Shown here: one piece after another, positions 1 to 11,348 of the stretch
Layout: every line of letters begins with the position of its first letter
How positions within the stretch are numbered: the first letter of the stretch is position 1
From: Megascapheus bottae
Lineage: Eukaryota; Chordata; Mammalia; Rodentia; Geomyidae
Assembly: GCA_024803745.1 (NCBI GenBank)
Contig: JANJXV010000013.1
Location: 310,001-374,000 of the forward strand
DNA: 64,000 nucleotides
Reading direction: 5' to 3'
Made by a program: the position numbers and the translations under genes
The notes under the pieces: generated by a model
The model's database searches: none
Seen by the model: only the letters and a program-made list of their open reading frames with translations
What the model was told of the DNA's origin: nothing

Positions 1-597
1 CTTTGTTCATCAATAACTCCCAGACACCCAGCTTTCCCTATGAAGCATTTCAATACTCCTTATCTTTGAACACAATACTTCTCATCTTTGTGGATGTTAG
101 TTTTAGCCACATTCAGGCCATTATGCAGTTCAATTAGAATACAGAGTATTTTCTAGATGTTCTTCTTCAGAAGGACACTTGTTTGAAAATCAAGACAATT
201 AACTTTCTTCAGAGACTTAATAAAAGACAAAAGCTCTTAATGTTTTGGGAAAGAACTTCATAATCATGCAATGTACCAAAAATACATTAAGATAAAATTT
301 ATTATTTTTACTAAAGAAAATACAAAAGATTACCTTCCTTTTATACTGATTATCTGTTAAATGATTAGAAAAATATTTAAAACTTCGTATCAGTTCCTAA
401 TATCCACATGGTATTCCTTGTTAGATATCAAATTAAACAAAAATCTGTACTTGAAAACTGAATTGTGTTTTCCATAAGATTCCTGAGATTCCATAAGATT
501 TCCATAAGTCCACTGAGATTAGCCTCTCTACCTCTAATCTTTTCCTGTTCCATTACTTTTTTATTTCTTGTACTTTTGGAGATTTTCAGTGCTTTTA
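1..597. other. AT-rich intergenic DNA, no gene seen
   Basis: No open frame of convincing length or composition, no tRNA-like fold and no recognised repeat is visible here. A short local echo of 'GATTCC..AGATTCCATAAGATTTCCATAAG' type sequence near 478-510 suggests slippage only. Confidence 0.7.
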
Positions 598-791
598 TTC
601 ATTTATTTATTTAGCCAGTACAGGGCCTTGAATTCAGGGTCTGGGCACTGCCCTTGAGCTTTCTCAAGGCTAGACCTCTACTACTTGAGCCACAGCACAG
701 ATTTTTTTCTATGTATGTGGTACTGAGGAATTAAACCTGGGTCTTCGTGCATGTTAGGCAAGCACTCTACCATTAGGCCAAACTCCTGGCT
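598..791 (-). mobile_element. IDL-Geo-like dimeric SINE (antisense)
   Basis: Read on the minus strand, the element starts with a tRNA-like left half: 'GGCCTAATGGTAGAGTGC' (A-box region), followed by a B-box-like 'GGTTTAATTCC' and 'CAGTACCACATACATAG'. A right half follows with 'GTGGCTCAAGTAGTAGAGG', 'CTAGCCTTGAG' and a 'CCTGAATTCAAGGCC' block, then an A-rich tail (598-612 on the plus strand). This two-part layout is what is known of IDL-Geo, a Pol III SINE of Geomyoidea that uses L1 machinery. It is diverged and so probably old. Other copies lie at about 47.8, 49.7, 50.2, 50.6 and 60.0 kb. Confidence 0.8.
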
Positions 792-814
792 CTGGTATTT
801 TTGGTTTTGCTTTT

Positions 815-893
815 TTTTGGGGGGGTTGAATTTCAGGCCCCACACTTACTGGAAGAGCACTGTGACACTTGACCTGTATCTCCAGCCTGTATT
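815..893 (-). mobile_element. Possible relic of an older tRNA-derived SINE
   Basis: The stretch resembles a decayed antisense tRNA-derived SINE left half: a 'GGGTTGAATTTCAGGCC' block (B-box side), then 'GGAAGAGCACT' and 'CTCCAGCCTG'. Similarity is weak and only the order of blocks supports it. It could equally be an unrelated T/G-rich stretch next to the preceding SINE. Confidence 0.3.
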
Positions 894-1145
894 ACATTCA
901 TTATTTTTCAAATATGACTTCATACTTAATACCTGGCCTGAAGTCCTCCTGTTTATACCTCAAGGTAACTTGTTTAAGAGGAAAATAAACATTAAAGGAT
1001 GTTTAAAAATATTAATGTTAAAAGTGATTTGACAGTGTTCTAATAATGCTCAACTCCTGCTTTTTAAGCATAGAGAGAGACTCTCTCTAATCATGGTGTT
1101 TTCTCATCATCCAATATGGCACCACAGACACATGCATGTACATGA

Positions 1146-1343
1146 ACACTCTCTCCCTCCCTGTCTCTGTCTCTGTCTCTCTCTTTCTCTCCTTCCCTCC
1201 TGTCTGTCTCTGTCTCTCTCCCTCCCTCCTGACTCTGGCTCTGTCTCTGTCGCTGTCTTTCTCTGTCTCTGTCTGTCTGTCTCTGTCTCTGTCTGTCTCT
1301 GTCTCTCTCTCACTGTCTCTGTCTCTGTCCCTGTCTCTCTCTG

Positions 1344-1431
<88 letters not shown>
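1146..1431. repeat. Long (CT)n / (CTGTCT)n microsatellite
   Basis: The first ~200 bases are a mixture of CTCTGT, CTGTCT and CCCTCC units. This changes to a nearly pure CT run of about 80 bases from about 1,350 to 1,431. Open frames on both strands across it (poly Arg-Glu, poly Ser-Leu) come from the repeat and are not genes. A polypurine/polypyrimidine tract like this can form triplex (H-DNA) structures. Confidence 0.95.
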
Positions 1432-1434
<3 letters not shown>

Positions 1435-1651
1435 GATTTTGTGCCTTTCCAAGAGCAGACTAGTGCTGTATGACTCCCACCAGCTATGAGACAAGAAGAG
1501 GTCTTGCATTTACTTAAGAAGCAGCAGAACCCAGGAGTGATATAATCAAGTCTCCATCACTGGTAACCTTGTAAGTCCAAGATTCAGACTTCCTAATGCT
1601 ACATTTTCCAACACTTAGTTTTGAATCCATTAGTGTAAAATGTGATAATAT

Positions 1652-1653
<2 letters not shown>

Positions 1654-1717
<64 letters not shown>
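1654..1717. repeat. (CT)n microsatellite
   Basis: About 32 uninterrupted CT dinucleotides, followed by CCCC and a few GATA units (1,721-1,740). It lies about 220 bases beyond the larger CT tract, with ordinary sequence between. Confidence 0.95.
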
Positions 1718-1719
<2 letters not shown>

Positions 1720-1740
1720 CAGATAGATAGATAAATAGAT

Positions 1741-2077
1741 ACATAAATACATATGGTAAGTATATATACAGTGAATTTATATTAAAACACAAAGAAGATA
1801 AGGGTTGAGGTGCTTGCACAAAAAATGCAAAGCCTTTCAAAATGACATAGTAATGAATTAAATTCTGTATGCTCTCTCAGAAGGAGAAGCAAGAAGTGTC
1901 CCTAACAAAGGGAAAAGTTTAAAAAGCATAGAGAAAACATTATCATCAGTTCCTCTCCTTTGGCTTTGTAGTTGAGTAGGATGAGAACCCCTATCGCTCT
2001 GAACGATTTCCTGTTTTGCACCATGCTACAATTACTCCCCTGGTTAAACAGTGATTTTAAAAAATATAAGAGAGAGA
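1741..2077. other. Intergenic DNA between microsatellite and L1
   Basis: No recognisable gene or repeat. The last bases (AAAATATAAGAGAGAGAG) are the insertion site of the following L1 derivative. I could not establish a clean target-site duplication with the sequence after its poly-A. Confidence 0.6.
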
Positions 2078-2895
2078 GGACAGAAGATGGCGTCGAAACA
2101 ATAGGGATGCTGCCTAGCTCTCTCTCACAAAAAAGAGAGAACCAGGATTACCTTAAGAAATCCACACCAACAAACTTAAAAAGCAACAGAGAAGGACTCA
2201 AAGTGGAAAAGAAATCCAGATAAAGCTCACATCCAACTTTCTCAAAGAATTTGGAACGTGAGGACCCCGCCCCCAACTCTCTCCGCCGGCTCCAAGCTGC
2301 GAAAAGTGGGGGCTGGTGAAGGGCAGCCTGGCCCCTGCAGAAACCAGCATAGAACTGGCCAGCGAGCGAGCAGAGGAAGCAACGGAACCCAGATGCAGAA
2401 CCAGAACAACAAGCAGCGGAACCCAGACGCGGAACACAGGCGGTGGTGGAGACCCAAGGGGAGAAGAAGACTCCCCACCACCGTGGAACACACACAGACG
2501 AAACGCAGAGGCGTGAGTAATACAGCGAGTCCCTAAACCCATCGAGAAAGCAGGGCGGGTGCCAAGCAATAGAACTTAACTCAGACCCCTTCATCCCACC
2601 CGAGAAAGACTGGCAGGAGTAGGGGGGCAAGGAATTAAGAATCCTGTCCCTTCCCTCAACAGCCCCCTCCCTCAGGCCATTGACTGGAGATTGACAGGTG
2701 GGCTACCTAAGATCCAGCACCCCACCAAGGGAGGCGGAGCTGTCCCAACTCCCACCCGCCCAACGGGCTTAACTCCCAGCCCTCTGACTGGAGACTGACA
2801 AGCAGGGGTATTAATGTATGTGAATTAATGCACCTTCTATCTGGCAAATATCATGTAACCCTTTTACTAATTACAATAAAAAATTTAAAAAAAAA
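2078..2895 (+). mobile_element. L1 deletion derivative: 5' UTR fused to 3' UTR end
   Basis: The element starts with an L1-type 5' end ('AAGATGGCG', then 'GAAACAATAGGGATGCTGCC') and runs through a GC-rich L1 5' UTR. The same 5' UTR appears in antisense at 47,257-47,786 and 58,617-59,518, sharing blocks such as the one around 'CCATTGACTGGAGA'. At about 2,805-2,812 it passes directly into the terminal ~85 bases of an L1 3' UTR ('GTATGTGAATTAATGCACC' to 'CAATAAAAAATTT' and poly-A). The same end closes the L1s at 7,437-7,540 and 13,427-13,514. ORF1, ORF2 and most of the 3' UTR are absent, so it is non-autonomous. Template switching, splicing or a genomic deletion could all explain the join; I see no clear splice acceptor. 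Confidence 0.8.
2084..2092 (+). promoter_or_regulatory. YY1-like motif at L1 5' end
   Basis: AAGATGGCG lies a few bases inside the 5' end of the L1 derivative. Human L1 has a YY1 site of this form that positions transcription start. The antisense L1 near 59,500 has the comparable AAAATGGCA at the same place. Function here is inferred from position and motif. Confidence 0.45.
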
Positions 2896-4495
2896 GAAAT
2901 AAGAGGAAGGAAAAGGACAAAGTAGAGGTAAGTCTATGTAGAGTTCAAGGGGTTTCAACCCATAAAACTCCTCAAATCAATTTAGGCATTTTTCAGAAAG
3001 AGAAATTAGTCTTGTTCCTAACGGTCCTTACCATTAGCATTCTGCGATCGGGGCTAAAAACTGTAATTATTAGAATATTTAAATTGTCACTGGTTGGAAG
3101 TTACCCCATTTAAGAATAAAGAATCAGTAGTTTATCTAGTGGACCACAATGTCTGGATAGCATTACCCAAGAATACGAAGAAGCGAGTCAGACATGCATG
3201 ATATCCAGTACTTCAGAGAAAAATACCATAAGCACAAAACATATATTTCTACTATTTTCTTTCATCACTCATTCCTCCTCGTAATATTCTCACTCATCTT
3301 TTCAAGAAAAGAAACTAACTGAAAGTTCAACCTACTCTTTGTAGATCAGCTTATAAACATTCTGAAATACCTTCAAACAATCTAATAGCAATAGTGTTTC
3401 TTGGATAAATAATGATGTCTGAAGTGGTATTTGACAATACTGACATGCATACTACCTAGTAAGCCTCACATTTGATTATTGATACCCAACATAAAATTGA
3501 TAATTATTTCAGCAAAGTCATAGCCTTAACATAAGATATAAAATGAAAAATTCCAAATGGCAAAATCTAGTAATTGAACTGCTTTCAGGTAAAAGGATTT
3601 CAGGGATGCTTGATTGCTGTTCTTAATGTACTATGTGACATTATTTCTTTTCTTTTTCCCATTTATGATTTATCTTAAAGACTAGATAAAATTATGTGCT
3701 TGCTCTATATTTGTTTAATGCAATTACAGGTGAAATTTCAAATTATGTTGATAAATACACATAAATTTCTTTCCTTAAACTATTTTGATGTGTTGTCTAC
3801 CTAAATCTCTCTTCACTACTGTAATTACACAGTTTTCAAATGACTGACAAGGTTTAACAATGAAGTACTTGTTTAGAGAGACACGGAGATGAAACCTAGT
3901 TTTTTTCCCTCAAAACTAACGAAAGACAGATAATGACAGTGACTTTCAGAGGATGAAACTCTTATTTTTCCCTACATATTTCATAATTTCAAAGGGTCAG
4001 TACACTGAGAAGAATATACTTTTCAAAACAATCCTCCAGAAAGGTCACTCCCACAGTGACAGTTACTGGCAAATTTGACAACTACCATCACCAATTAGAG
4101 TGTCTTCCCCCTGGGAGTCTGCCCCTGTTTTATTCTAGATGTGCAATTTGGCCTCTATCTGTCACAGACCTCCTCTTGGTAGGGCACAATAAGGAAACCA
4201 ACACTGTTGCTTAATTTTTTTCAGCCATAGGAAATTTCAATCCACAGCCATCTCATCCATTGGTGTTAATTACTCTTCCCTCTTCCCGGAGCCCAGATTG
4301 GGAAGACAATGCCCACAGGTCACTGAAGTGCAAGACCAAGTCAACAGGAGTTTGCAAATGGCACATTCAGCAAACCCATCAATGCAAGAGTGTGCACACA
4401 AATTATTACAGCAAAGTAGGCCCGGTTCATGGCAAAAAATAAATAAAGAGAAAAGAAAAAGAATAAGGGCCTCCTTTTCTTTGCTTTTTTCATGT
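2896..4495. other. AT-rich intergenic DNA, nothing recognised
   Basis: About 1.6 kb without a supported gene or clear repeat. Open frames are short and lack recognisable protein features. A GC-richer patch at 4,020-4,170 has no identity that I can name. Confidence 0.6.
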
Positions 4496-5368
4496 ATTTT
4501 CATTGTAATTAATAGAGGGGTTATATTATATTCACCAGATATAGGGTGCATTACTTCACAAACATTGATACCCTTTCTCATGTCTTGGTCCCCATTTCCC
4601 TTCCCCCACCCCCACCTCTCATCTTGTTTTCCCCCCTTTCCTATCCGATTTCAAATAACCAAATAAACATATATACAATATATCAGATAACAAGGTGAAA
4701 TACTGTAACAATATGAGATAGCCAAGAGACAGCAAAAGAGATGAGAGATAACATAGTACATTAAGGACAACACTCACTCATTATATGGCTTTTGTTTCTA
4801 TATCCTGGAAGTCCTTTCATTTAATATCATACTATATGGCCTTATGTATCTAGGTTTTATTCCATTGTAAATCTCTGCTAGGACAGCTCAGTGTTTTTAC
4901 TGATTATGAAACCATTGAGCCTATGTTCCTTTGTGTCTGGCTTACTTCACTTAATATGATTTTTTCTAAGTCTTTCCATATCCTTACAAATGGGGTGATG
5001 TCGTTCTTTCTGACAGCAGCATAGAATTCCATTATGTATAAATACCACAACTTGTTGATCCACTCATAAACTGAGGGGCATCTAGATTGGTTCCATATCT
5101 TTGCTATGGTAAATAGTGCTGCAATGAACATCACTGTGGAAGTGGATTTAGTATGTTCTTGTTTCTGGACAATTGGGTAAATGCCAAGTAGTGGAATTGC
5201 TGGGTTATAGGGGAGCTCTATGTTTAGTGTTTTGAGGAACTGCCATACTGCTTTCCATGGTGGTTGAATGAGTTTGCACTCAGATCAACATTGTAGTAGT
5301 GATCCCTCCTGGATACATCCTCTCCAGCATCTGTTGTTAGTAGATTTCTTGATCATGGCCATTCTATA
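4496..5368 (-). mobile_element. L1 3' end fragment (antisense)
   Basis: On the minus strand this is the end of L1 ORF2 plus the 3' UTR. The block translating to 'FIAALFTIAKIWNQSRCP' and 'MEFYAAVRKND' (about 4,960-5,134) is the conserved ORF2 C-terminal region. It is followed by a G-rich 3' UTR tract and the terminal 'AATTACAATGAAAAT' end near 4,496. The 5' side stops abruptly at about 5,368, where a sense L1 begins. It forms an inverted repeat with 6,600-7,510 of that neighbour. This is a separate insertion and not a simple 5' inversion, since both pieces contain the 3' end. Confidence 0.85.
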
Positions 5369-5437
5369 GTATGAAGCTAATTGAAAGACCTCCAGGATAT
5401 TGAAACAAAAGCCATATAAAAATAATTATTATCCTTT

Positions 5438-6913
5438 GGAAGAGTAGCAGGCTATAAAATCAACCCTCAAAAATCAACTGCCTTCCTTTACGCCAACAGT
5501 GAGTGGAACGAGGCAATAATCAGGAAAGAAACTCCTTACACAATAGCCTCAAAGAAAATAAAGTACCTAGAAATTAGCTTAACTAAGAATGTAAAGGAAC
5601 TTTTTGCTGACAACTTTAAAACCCTAAAAAAGGAAATTAGAGCAGAACTAAGTAGATGGAAAAACCTACCATGCTCCTGGATTGGAAGAATCAACATTGT
5701 GAAAATGACAATCTTGCCAAGAGCTATCTACAAATTCAATGCAATACCCATCAACATCCCAATGTCATTCTTTAAAGAAATAGAAGAGGTAATCCAAAAT
5801 TTCATATGGAATAATAAAAGACCCCGTATAGCAAAAACACTTCATAGCAGAAAGAACAGCGCTGGAGGAATTTCCATTCCAAACTTTAGACTCTATTACA
5901 GAGCTATCATTCTCAAAACAGCTTGGTACTGGCACAGGAACAGGCCTGAAAACCAATGGAATAGAACTGAGGACACAGATATTAAACCACAGACCTAAGG
6001 CCATCTAATCTTTGACAAGGGAGCCAAAAAAATAGAATGGAAGAAAGACAGCCTCTTCAACAATTTGTGCTGGCAGAACTGGTTAAGCACCTGCAGAAAA
6101 TTAAGCTGGATCTTCCTTTATCACCTTGCACTAGAATTGACTCCAAATGGATCAAAGACCTGGAGGTAAAAGCTGACACACTGAAAACTCTACAGGAAGG
6201 AATAGGAGATACACTAGGCCTCCTTGGCACAGGTCGAAACTTTCTTAATAAGGACCAAGAATCACAACAAATCAGAGAAAGGCTGGATAAGTGGGACTGC
6301 ATTAAACTACAGAGCTTTTGTATGGCAAAGGACATAGCTAGTAAACTAATCAGGAAGCCTACAGAGTGGGAGAAGATCTTCACCAACCAAACAACGGACA
6401 AAGGCCTCATATCTAAAATATATCAACAACTCAAAAAATTGAATCACTCCAAAACTAACCTCCAAAGTAACAACCATCCCATTAAAAATGGGCCAAAGAC
6501 TTAAAGAGAGTCTTCTCTGAAGAAGAAACAACAATGGCCTATAGACACATGAAGAAATGCTCAACATCTCTGGTCATAAAAGAAATGCAAATCAAAACAA
6601 AAACAACTCTAAGATTCCACCTCACTCCAGTTAGAATGGCCAGGATCAGGAAAGTGAATGACAACAGATGCTGAGGGAATGTGGCCAGGAGGGATCACTA
6701 CTACACTGTTGGTGGGAGTGCAAACTCGTTCAACCACTATGGAAAGCAGAGTGGCAGTGCCTCAAAAGGCGAAACATAGAACTCCCCTATGACCCAGCAA
6801 TTCCACTAATTGGCATTTACCCAACCATCCAGAAACAAGGACATACTAAACCCACTAGCACAACAATGTTCATTGCAGCACTATTCACCATAGCAGATAT
6901 GGAACCAACTTAG
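5438..6913 (+). pseudogene. L1 ORF2 C-terminal half, broken
   Basis: L1 ORF2 protein is an endonuclease-reverse transcriptase. Only the part after the catalytic reverse transcriptase centre is left here. Recognisable blocks in order are the 'GYKINPQKS'-like region, '[16 protein letters not shown]' (5,705 on), '[14 protein letters not shown]', '[15 protein letters not shown]', '[13 protein letters not shown]', and the late cysteine block '[16 protein letters not shown]'. Frame changes near 5,998-6,037, 6,500 and 6,650 and a stop at 6,913 make it non-functional. No endonuclease domain or catalytic Asp-Asp motif is included. Confidence 0.85.
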
Positions 6914-7369
6914 ATATCCCTCAGTCCATGAGTGGATCAACAAGTTGTGGTATTTGTACACAATGGAATTCTATGCTACTGTCAGAAAGAATGACATCGC
7001 CCCATTTGTTAGGAAATGGAAAGACTTAGAAAAAATCCTATTAAGTGAAGTAATCCAGACTCAAAGGAACTTAGGCTCAGTGGTTTCCCTCATTCGTCAT
7101 AATCAGTAGAAATCTTGAGCCCTACTAGCAGAGATTTGCAATACAGCAAAATCTTGATACATAAGGCCATATAATGTGAAGCTAATTGAAAGGACCTCCA
7201 GGACATTGAAACAAAAGCCATATAATGAATGATTGTTGTCCTTAATGTACTATGTTGTCTCTCATCTCCTTCGCTGTCCCTTGGTTATCTCACATTGGTA
7301 TAGTATTTCACTTTGTTATCTGATATATTGAATTTATTTGTATTTGGATATTTGAAATTTGATAGGGAA

Positions 7370-7412
7370 GGGGGGAAAACCAGGACGGGTGGGGGGTGGG
7401 GGGGGAGGGAAA
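7370..7412 (+). other. G-rich tract in L1 3' UTR (possible G-quadruplex)
   Basis: Several runs of three to eight G lie close together (AAGGGGGGAAAACC, GGGTGGGGGGTGGGGGGGG). Conserved G-rich 3' UTR tracts able to form quadruplexes are a known L1 feature. The paired element has the same at 13,373-13,400, and the antisense copy shows C-rich sequence at 4,595-4,640. Confidence 0.6.
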
Positions 7413-10249
7413 TAGGTACCAAGACATGTGAAAGGGTGTCAAGGTATGTGAATTAATGCACCTTCTATCTGGCAAATATCATGTAACCCTTTTACTAATT
7501 ACAATAAAAAAATTAAAAAATATAAAAAAATAAAATAAATGTTCTTCCCTTTGAAGTATTCTTATAAAACAGAATTATCATAAGCTTAAGGTACATAAAT
7601 CTTCATTTCTTGCTTGCCAGATGCACAGCTCTGTAAGAAAATAAAATTTTCTCAGAATAATGAAGAATCATAATAAGCATGTTCTAATCAGAGATTAATT
7701 GATACATGTCTATCTATATAATCTATGACTCTACAGATGTTCTATTGGGCAGTAATGAAAAAAGCCTGTCATTTGGAGTTAGAAACCATGGGCTCTAAGT
7801 GGTAAGTGATCCACTTAGTCAAAGGACTTATGGATTGATATATAAATTAAACATGGTTTAAACACTGACCCAGTGACTCATATGGATACGACAGAGAAGA
7901 AGACAAATCCTCGCATTTGTGGAACTCACAGCCAAATACAAAGCACAACAGGCACACCACACAAAAGAATGATACAGAGAAATGAAACTCTGCTTACTGG
8001 CCAGGAAGACGCATCAGAACACAAACTTGAGAGAGGTTAGCAAATGAGCTATTTGAAGATTTCAGACAGGATCTTAGATACTTCTATCCAAGAAGAGGAA
8101 GAGACATATTCACAGGTCCTCAAAAGTCATAGAACCAAGGTGAGGCTAAGACCCATGAGGAAGCCACTGTGACCACATTACATGTTGTAGAAGATGAGGT
8201 AGGCAATAGAGGAAGAGATGAGTCTGAAAAGGGGGTTGAGGGTATCACTGAGTGTGATAGAAGGCTCTAGGAAGTTTGAGTGTATGTGTATGTCTCACCA
8301 TCTGGATGAGCATATCAAAGTTCAGTCTGACTGCTGGGTAGAAAACCAATAGTAAGTAGAGGAGAATGAACAGGAATACCTTTGTAGTTGAGTAAATGAT
8401 TTTTCAAGTGAGAGGTGAAGGTACTACTTATCAGCAGGCACCTATTTGACCTCAGTTTCTAAGACTATGAGTTGCAAATAACATTACATTCAATCTAAAT
8501 TCTACATCAAAATTTAAACAAGTTTTGATGACTGATTGCAAAATCTACATCAGTCTTAGAATAAAGGTCTACCCCAGGCAAAATCTGAGTATTTTTTAGA
8601 GAATTATAAGCTTTGTATAAACATATAGCAATTCCCGAATGCAGAAATAATAGTTTGTAATATGCAATTATTTTTTTCTTGAGGAAACCTGGTTTATTTG
8701 CAATCCTGATTTATTCCACAGAAGCATTTAATTTTCTTGAACTCATTACGCTGCCTTCAGAAACATAAACCTTTGCTTGTTTCCAGGCAATTATGCCAGT
8801 TTTCATAATTATAAGTAATAAACATATTTCTTGTAAACATTTGTATACATTGCTATCTGTTTCCCTGGAATATATTTTTTAAACTGTCATTTATGAAACA
8901 GCCAACATGCATATATACATATATATATACATGATGCATTAATATATATTGGGAATACTTTCTGTTAACACATATTTCAATAACTCATTCAATATGTACC
9001 ACATAAAAATGTTTTTTTTAATTCTCATGGGTTTTTCGGGTACCTGTATAGTCAATTTTCACCAGTCTTTTAGACTAAATATCTGTTCTTCATGGGACCT
9101 GCATGCTCCAACTCTCACACACAAAAAAAACACCCTAACAAATGAGCAAGGAAATTGGTCTCCTACATAACTGCCTTGCTCACCTTTCTCTTTTGGCTAA
9201 TTGTGATGGTATTTCATTAGGTATAAAACTGCCAGTGATTTTCTTGTGGAAAATCACCTCTTGGTGATCAGAGAGTAAATCTGTCATTTTTTTCTAATTC
9301 CATTGTCTTGTTAATTGGCATCCACCGACCATATGTCTACAATTAAATAGATGGGAAAACAAGCCAGATGCCTCAGGACCGAAAAATGTAGCCTCGGATA
9401 TAAAGGGAAGTAGTAGTTCTTTGGATGTCTTGGACACAGCCTTGCTTCCTATTTCAGAATATAAATGTAATACATGGCAGCCATTCTGTAGCTATTAGCT
9501 AGCCATCTAAGGGTGACAAACAAACAAGGCAAAGATGGCATATAAAAGCATGAACTGTGTCTGGTTTCTTGATTGCATCACTTGGTCATGGCAGAAAAAT
9601 GTCCTTATGGCTTCAACCAACTGTTCTGAATTTTTAGTAATTACCTTCTATTATAAATTGACCTATTTGATAAACCAGGATTGCTAATCAATTTCTCTAC
9701 AAGGACATGTTCATTTGTTTTCTACAGCACTACCATTAGTTTGTTTGTGGGATTCTTTTAGGCTTTACTGGAGGTGTAACATCTAGCCTTACCATTCACA
9801 CAATACAGTGTTCACAATACTCTTGCAGAACTCAACCACAGAAGACTTAACTGGTCCAGAACTCACCTGCTAGGTTTTGTGGCCCTTGTCTACAACTGTG
9901 CTCATGACACTGACAGAATACAGCAGAGACTGTAATGCATTCCCATCCCCAGGAAACATGAGGATATTCAGACAGCCAACTAGAATGTGAAGACTCCTGA
10001 GGTCTGACCAAACCCTGAGTTCTCTTCCTTACACTCCAACCTGGGTTGAGGAACACAGTGATCCTCTAATGATCTTTCCGAAAAATACATTTTTTTCTAA
10101 AATGGCCAGAGTTAAGTTCAGCTGCTGATAACCAAAGATCCCTGATTAATCAAGATTTCATTTCCTGCATCTCTTTGTTTTGAAAATTAGGCAATAACAC
10201 TATTTGACTTAAGAAAAAAGTATAGCAATCATAGTGGGCAATGAGGTAC

Positions 10250-10410
10250 CAGACGTGGAGACCAGAGATCTAGATTCCAGTTTTAATTCAGACACCACGT
10301 GTTCAAGCTCTGAGGCTCATTTATCATAGTTGAACAAAGGAGAGGATTGGACCAGATGGTCTCTGAATTCCCTTCAAATTCCAGTTATTCCAACGCTGTG
10401 ATAATTTTGA
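10250..10410 (+). mobile_element. MIR-family SINE
   Basis: The order of blocks fits a MIR read on the plus strand: 'GAGATCTAGATTCCAG' (region after the B box), a decayed core, 'GAGGCTCATTTATCATAG', then 'GGATTGGACCAGATGGTCT' and 'CCCTTCAAATTCCAG', which is the characteristic MIR3-like tail. MIRs are ancient mammalian SINEs, so this marks old, stable DNA between the younger L1 loci. Confidence 0.7.
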
Positions 10411-10951
10411 CCAGAAAAATGAGTAGAAAAAAAATCACTCCTTTAGTTACAAACGTTCATTAGATGGATGGAATAAAGACCACTGTTTAAGCCGAAACTC
10501 TTCATGGTTTAGCAACAGTGAACCACAGGCAGAATTTCAGTCAGGATGTCTAATTAGATGGAGCTCAAAGTAGAAATAGTTTATTATACTTCAAAACTGC
10601 TCAGCATACACCCACACACACTGTTAATATAAATGGTTGTCAGATACGATGGAAAAGACAAGGAGGACATTGAACAGACTAAGAGTAATCTGAGACATTG
10701 AAGATCAGTAACTTCAGAAAGGAGAAACATGATAAACTAGGGGGAAAATTCCTTTTTCAAGCAAATCTAAAGGCAGGAATCCAGAATAATGAAATAACAT
10801 AAGTCAATCTCATAGCACGAAATAGCTAAAACTGCAGTTTGCACACAAGGAACAAATGGAATGCGTCACAGTGGATTAGGTGTATAAGGAACTGGGAATT
10901 CTTATAACAATTGCTACTTGTATATATCAGAAAGCATTTTTAAAGAAGAAG

Positions 10952-11119
10952 GTGCTGTGAACTTGTGCAGTCTTTCCTTGGGAAAGCTAGTAAAATAAAA
11001 GCTAGGAGCTTACAGCTTCTGCCTAGAAAGTGCTGTGAACCTGTGCAGTCTTTCCTTGGGAAAGGTAGTAAAAATAAAAGCTAGGAGCTTACAACTTATG
11101 GCTAGAAAGTGCTGTACAT
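10952..11119. repeat. 78-bp tandem duplication
   Basis: The block starting 'GTGCTGTGAAC' at 10,952 repeats at 11,030 with only a few changes (for example CTTGTGCAG against CCTGTGCAG), and its first bases start again at 11,109 before decaying. Each copy carries 'AAATAAAAGCTAGGAGCTTA'. No coding potential is seen. Confidence 0.85.
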
Positions 11120-11348
11120 GATTTTAAATACACTTTTATATTTTAAATGTAATACTTCCTTCTTTTAGAGAAAAAGAAAAAGATATGCAAAAGAATATTG
11201 TCATTACTTACTTGGATCTAATTCTTAAGCTTGTTTTTTTTTTTCCTGAAATAACATCTCAGGTATCTGAGTAATAGAATGTCCTGGAGTTACAATTCGT
11301 ATCTTTATATTATTTTCTGATAGAAGAGTGAAATTATTTTATTTTTTT

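Larger units (their letters stand above)
5369..7540 (+). mobile_element. Chimeric L1 (3' UTR piece + ORF2 C-half + 3' UTR)
   Basis: The first ~70 bases ('GAAGCTAATTGAAAGACC', 'AAAGCCATATA') are a piece of L1 3' UTR that occurs again in its normal place at 7,178-7,240. At about 5,435 it switches to mid-ORF2 ('TTTGGAAGAGTAGCAGGC', read as [10 protein letters not shown]). ORF2 then continues with frameshifts to its C terminus, followed by a full 3' UTR with a G-rich tract (7,370-7,412), AATAAA and an A-rich tail. The element at 11,349-13,514 has the same internal join and nearly the same length. Flanking sequence differs, so a shared chimeric source is plausible. Confidence 0.8.
7541..11348. other. 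Intergenic DNA between two L1 loci
   Basis: About 3.8 kb of AT-rich sequence with no supported gene. It contains one clear MIR (about 10,250-10,410), a small tandem duplication (10,952-11,119), a degenerate AT/CA stretch (8,905-8,950), and a few stretches (about 7,755-7,860 and 7,900-8,280) that could be very old interspersed repeats but are too weak to name. Confidence 0.6.

Noticed and set aside
1087..1509. Open frames rich in Arg-Glu or Ser-Leu across the CT tract
   Set aside because: Produced by the CT/CTGTCT microsatellite; all are low-complexity and present on both strands.
2258..2536. Open frames in GC-rich DNA, on both strands
   Set aside because: They lie wholly inside the L1 5' UTR, whose higher GC content reduces stop codons; they have no recognisable protein features.
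3600..3650. Short similarity to the L1 3' UTR ('CTTAATGTACTATGT')
   Set aside because: The match covers only about 20-25 bases without further support on either side; it is probably chance or too short to annotate.
7755..7860. Possible second MIR element
   Set aside because: 'TTTGGAGTTAGAAACCATGGG' is suggestive, but the core and tail regions are not recognisable.
7860..8280. Possible ancient interspersed repeat ('GTGGAACTCACAGCC', 'GAAGCCACTGTG' blocks)
   Set aside because: Some blocks recall old mammalian repeats, but order and similarity were too weak to assign a family without a database search.
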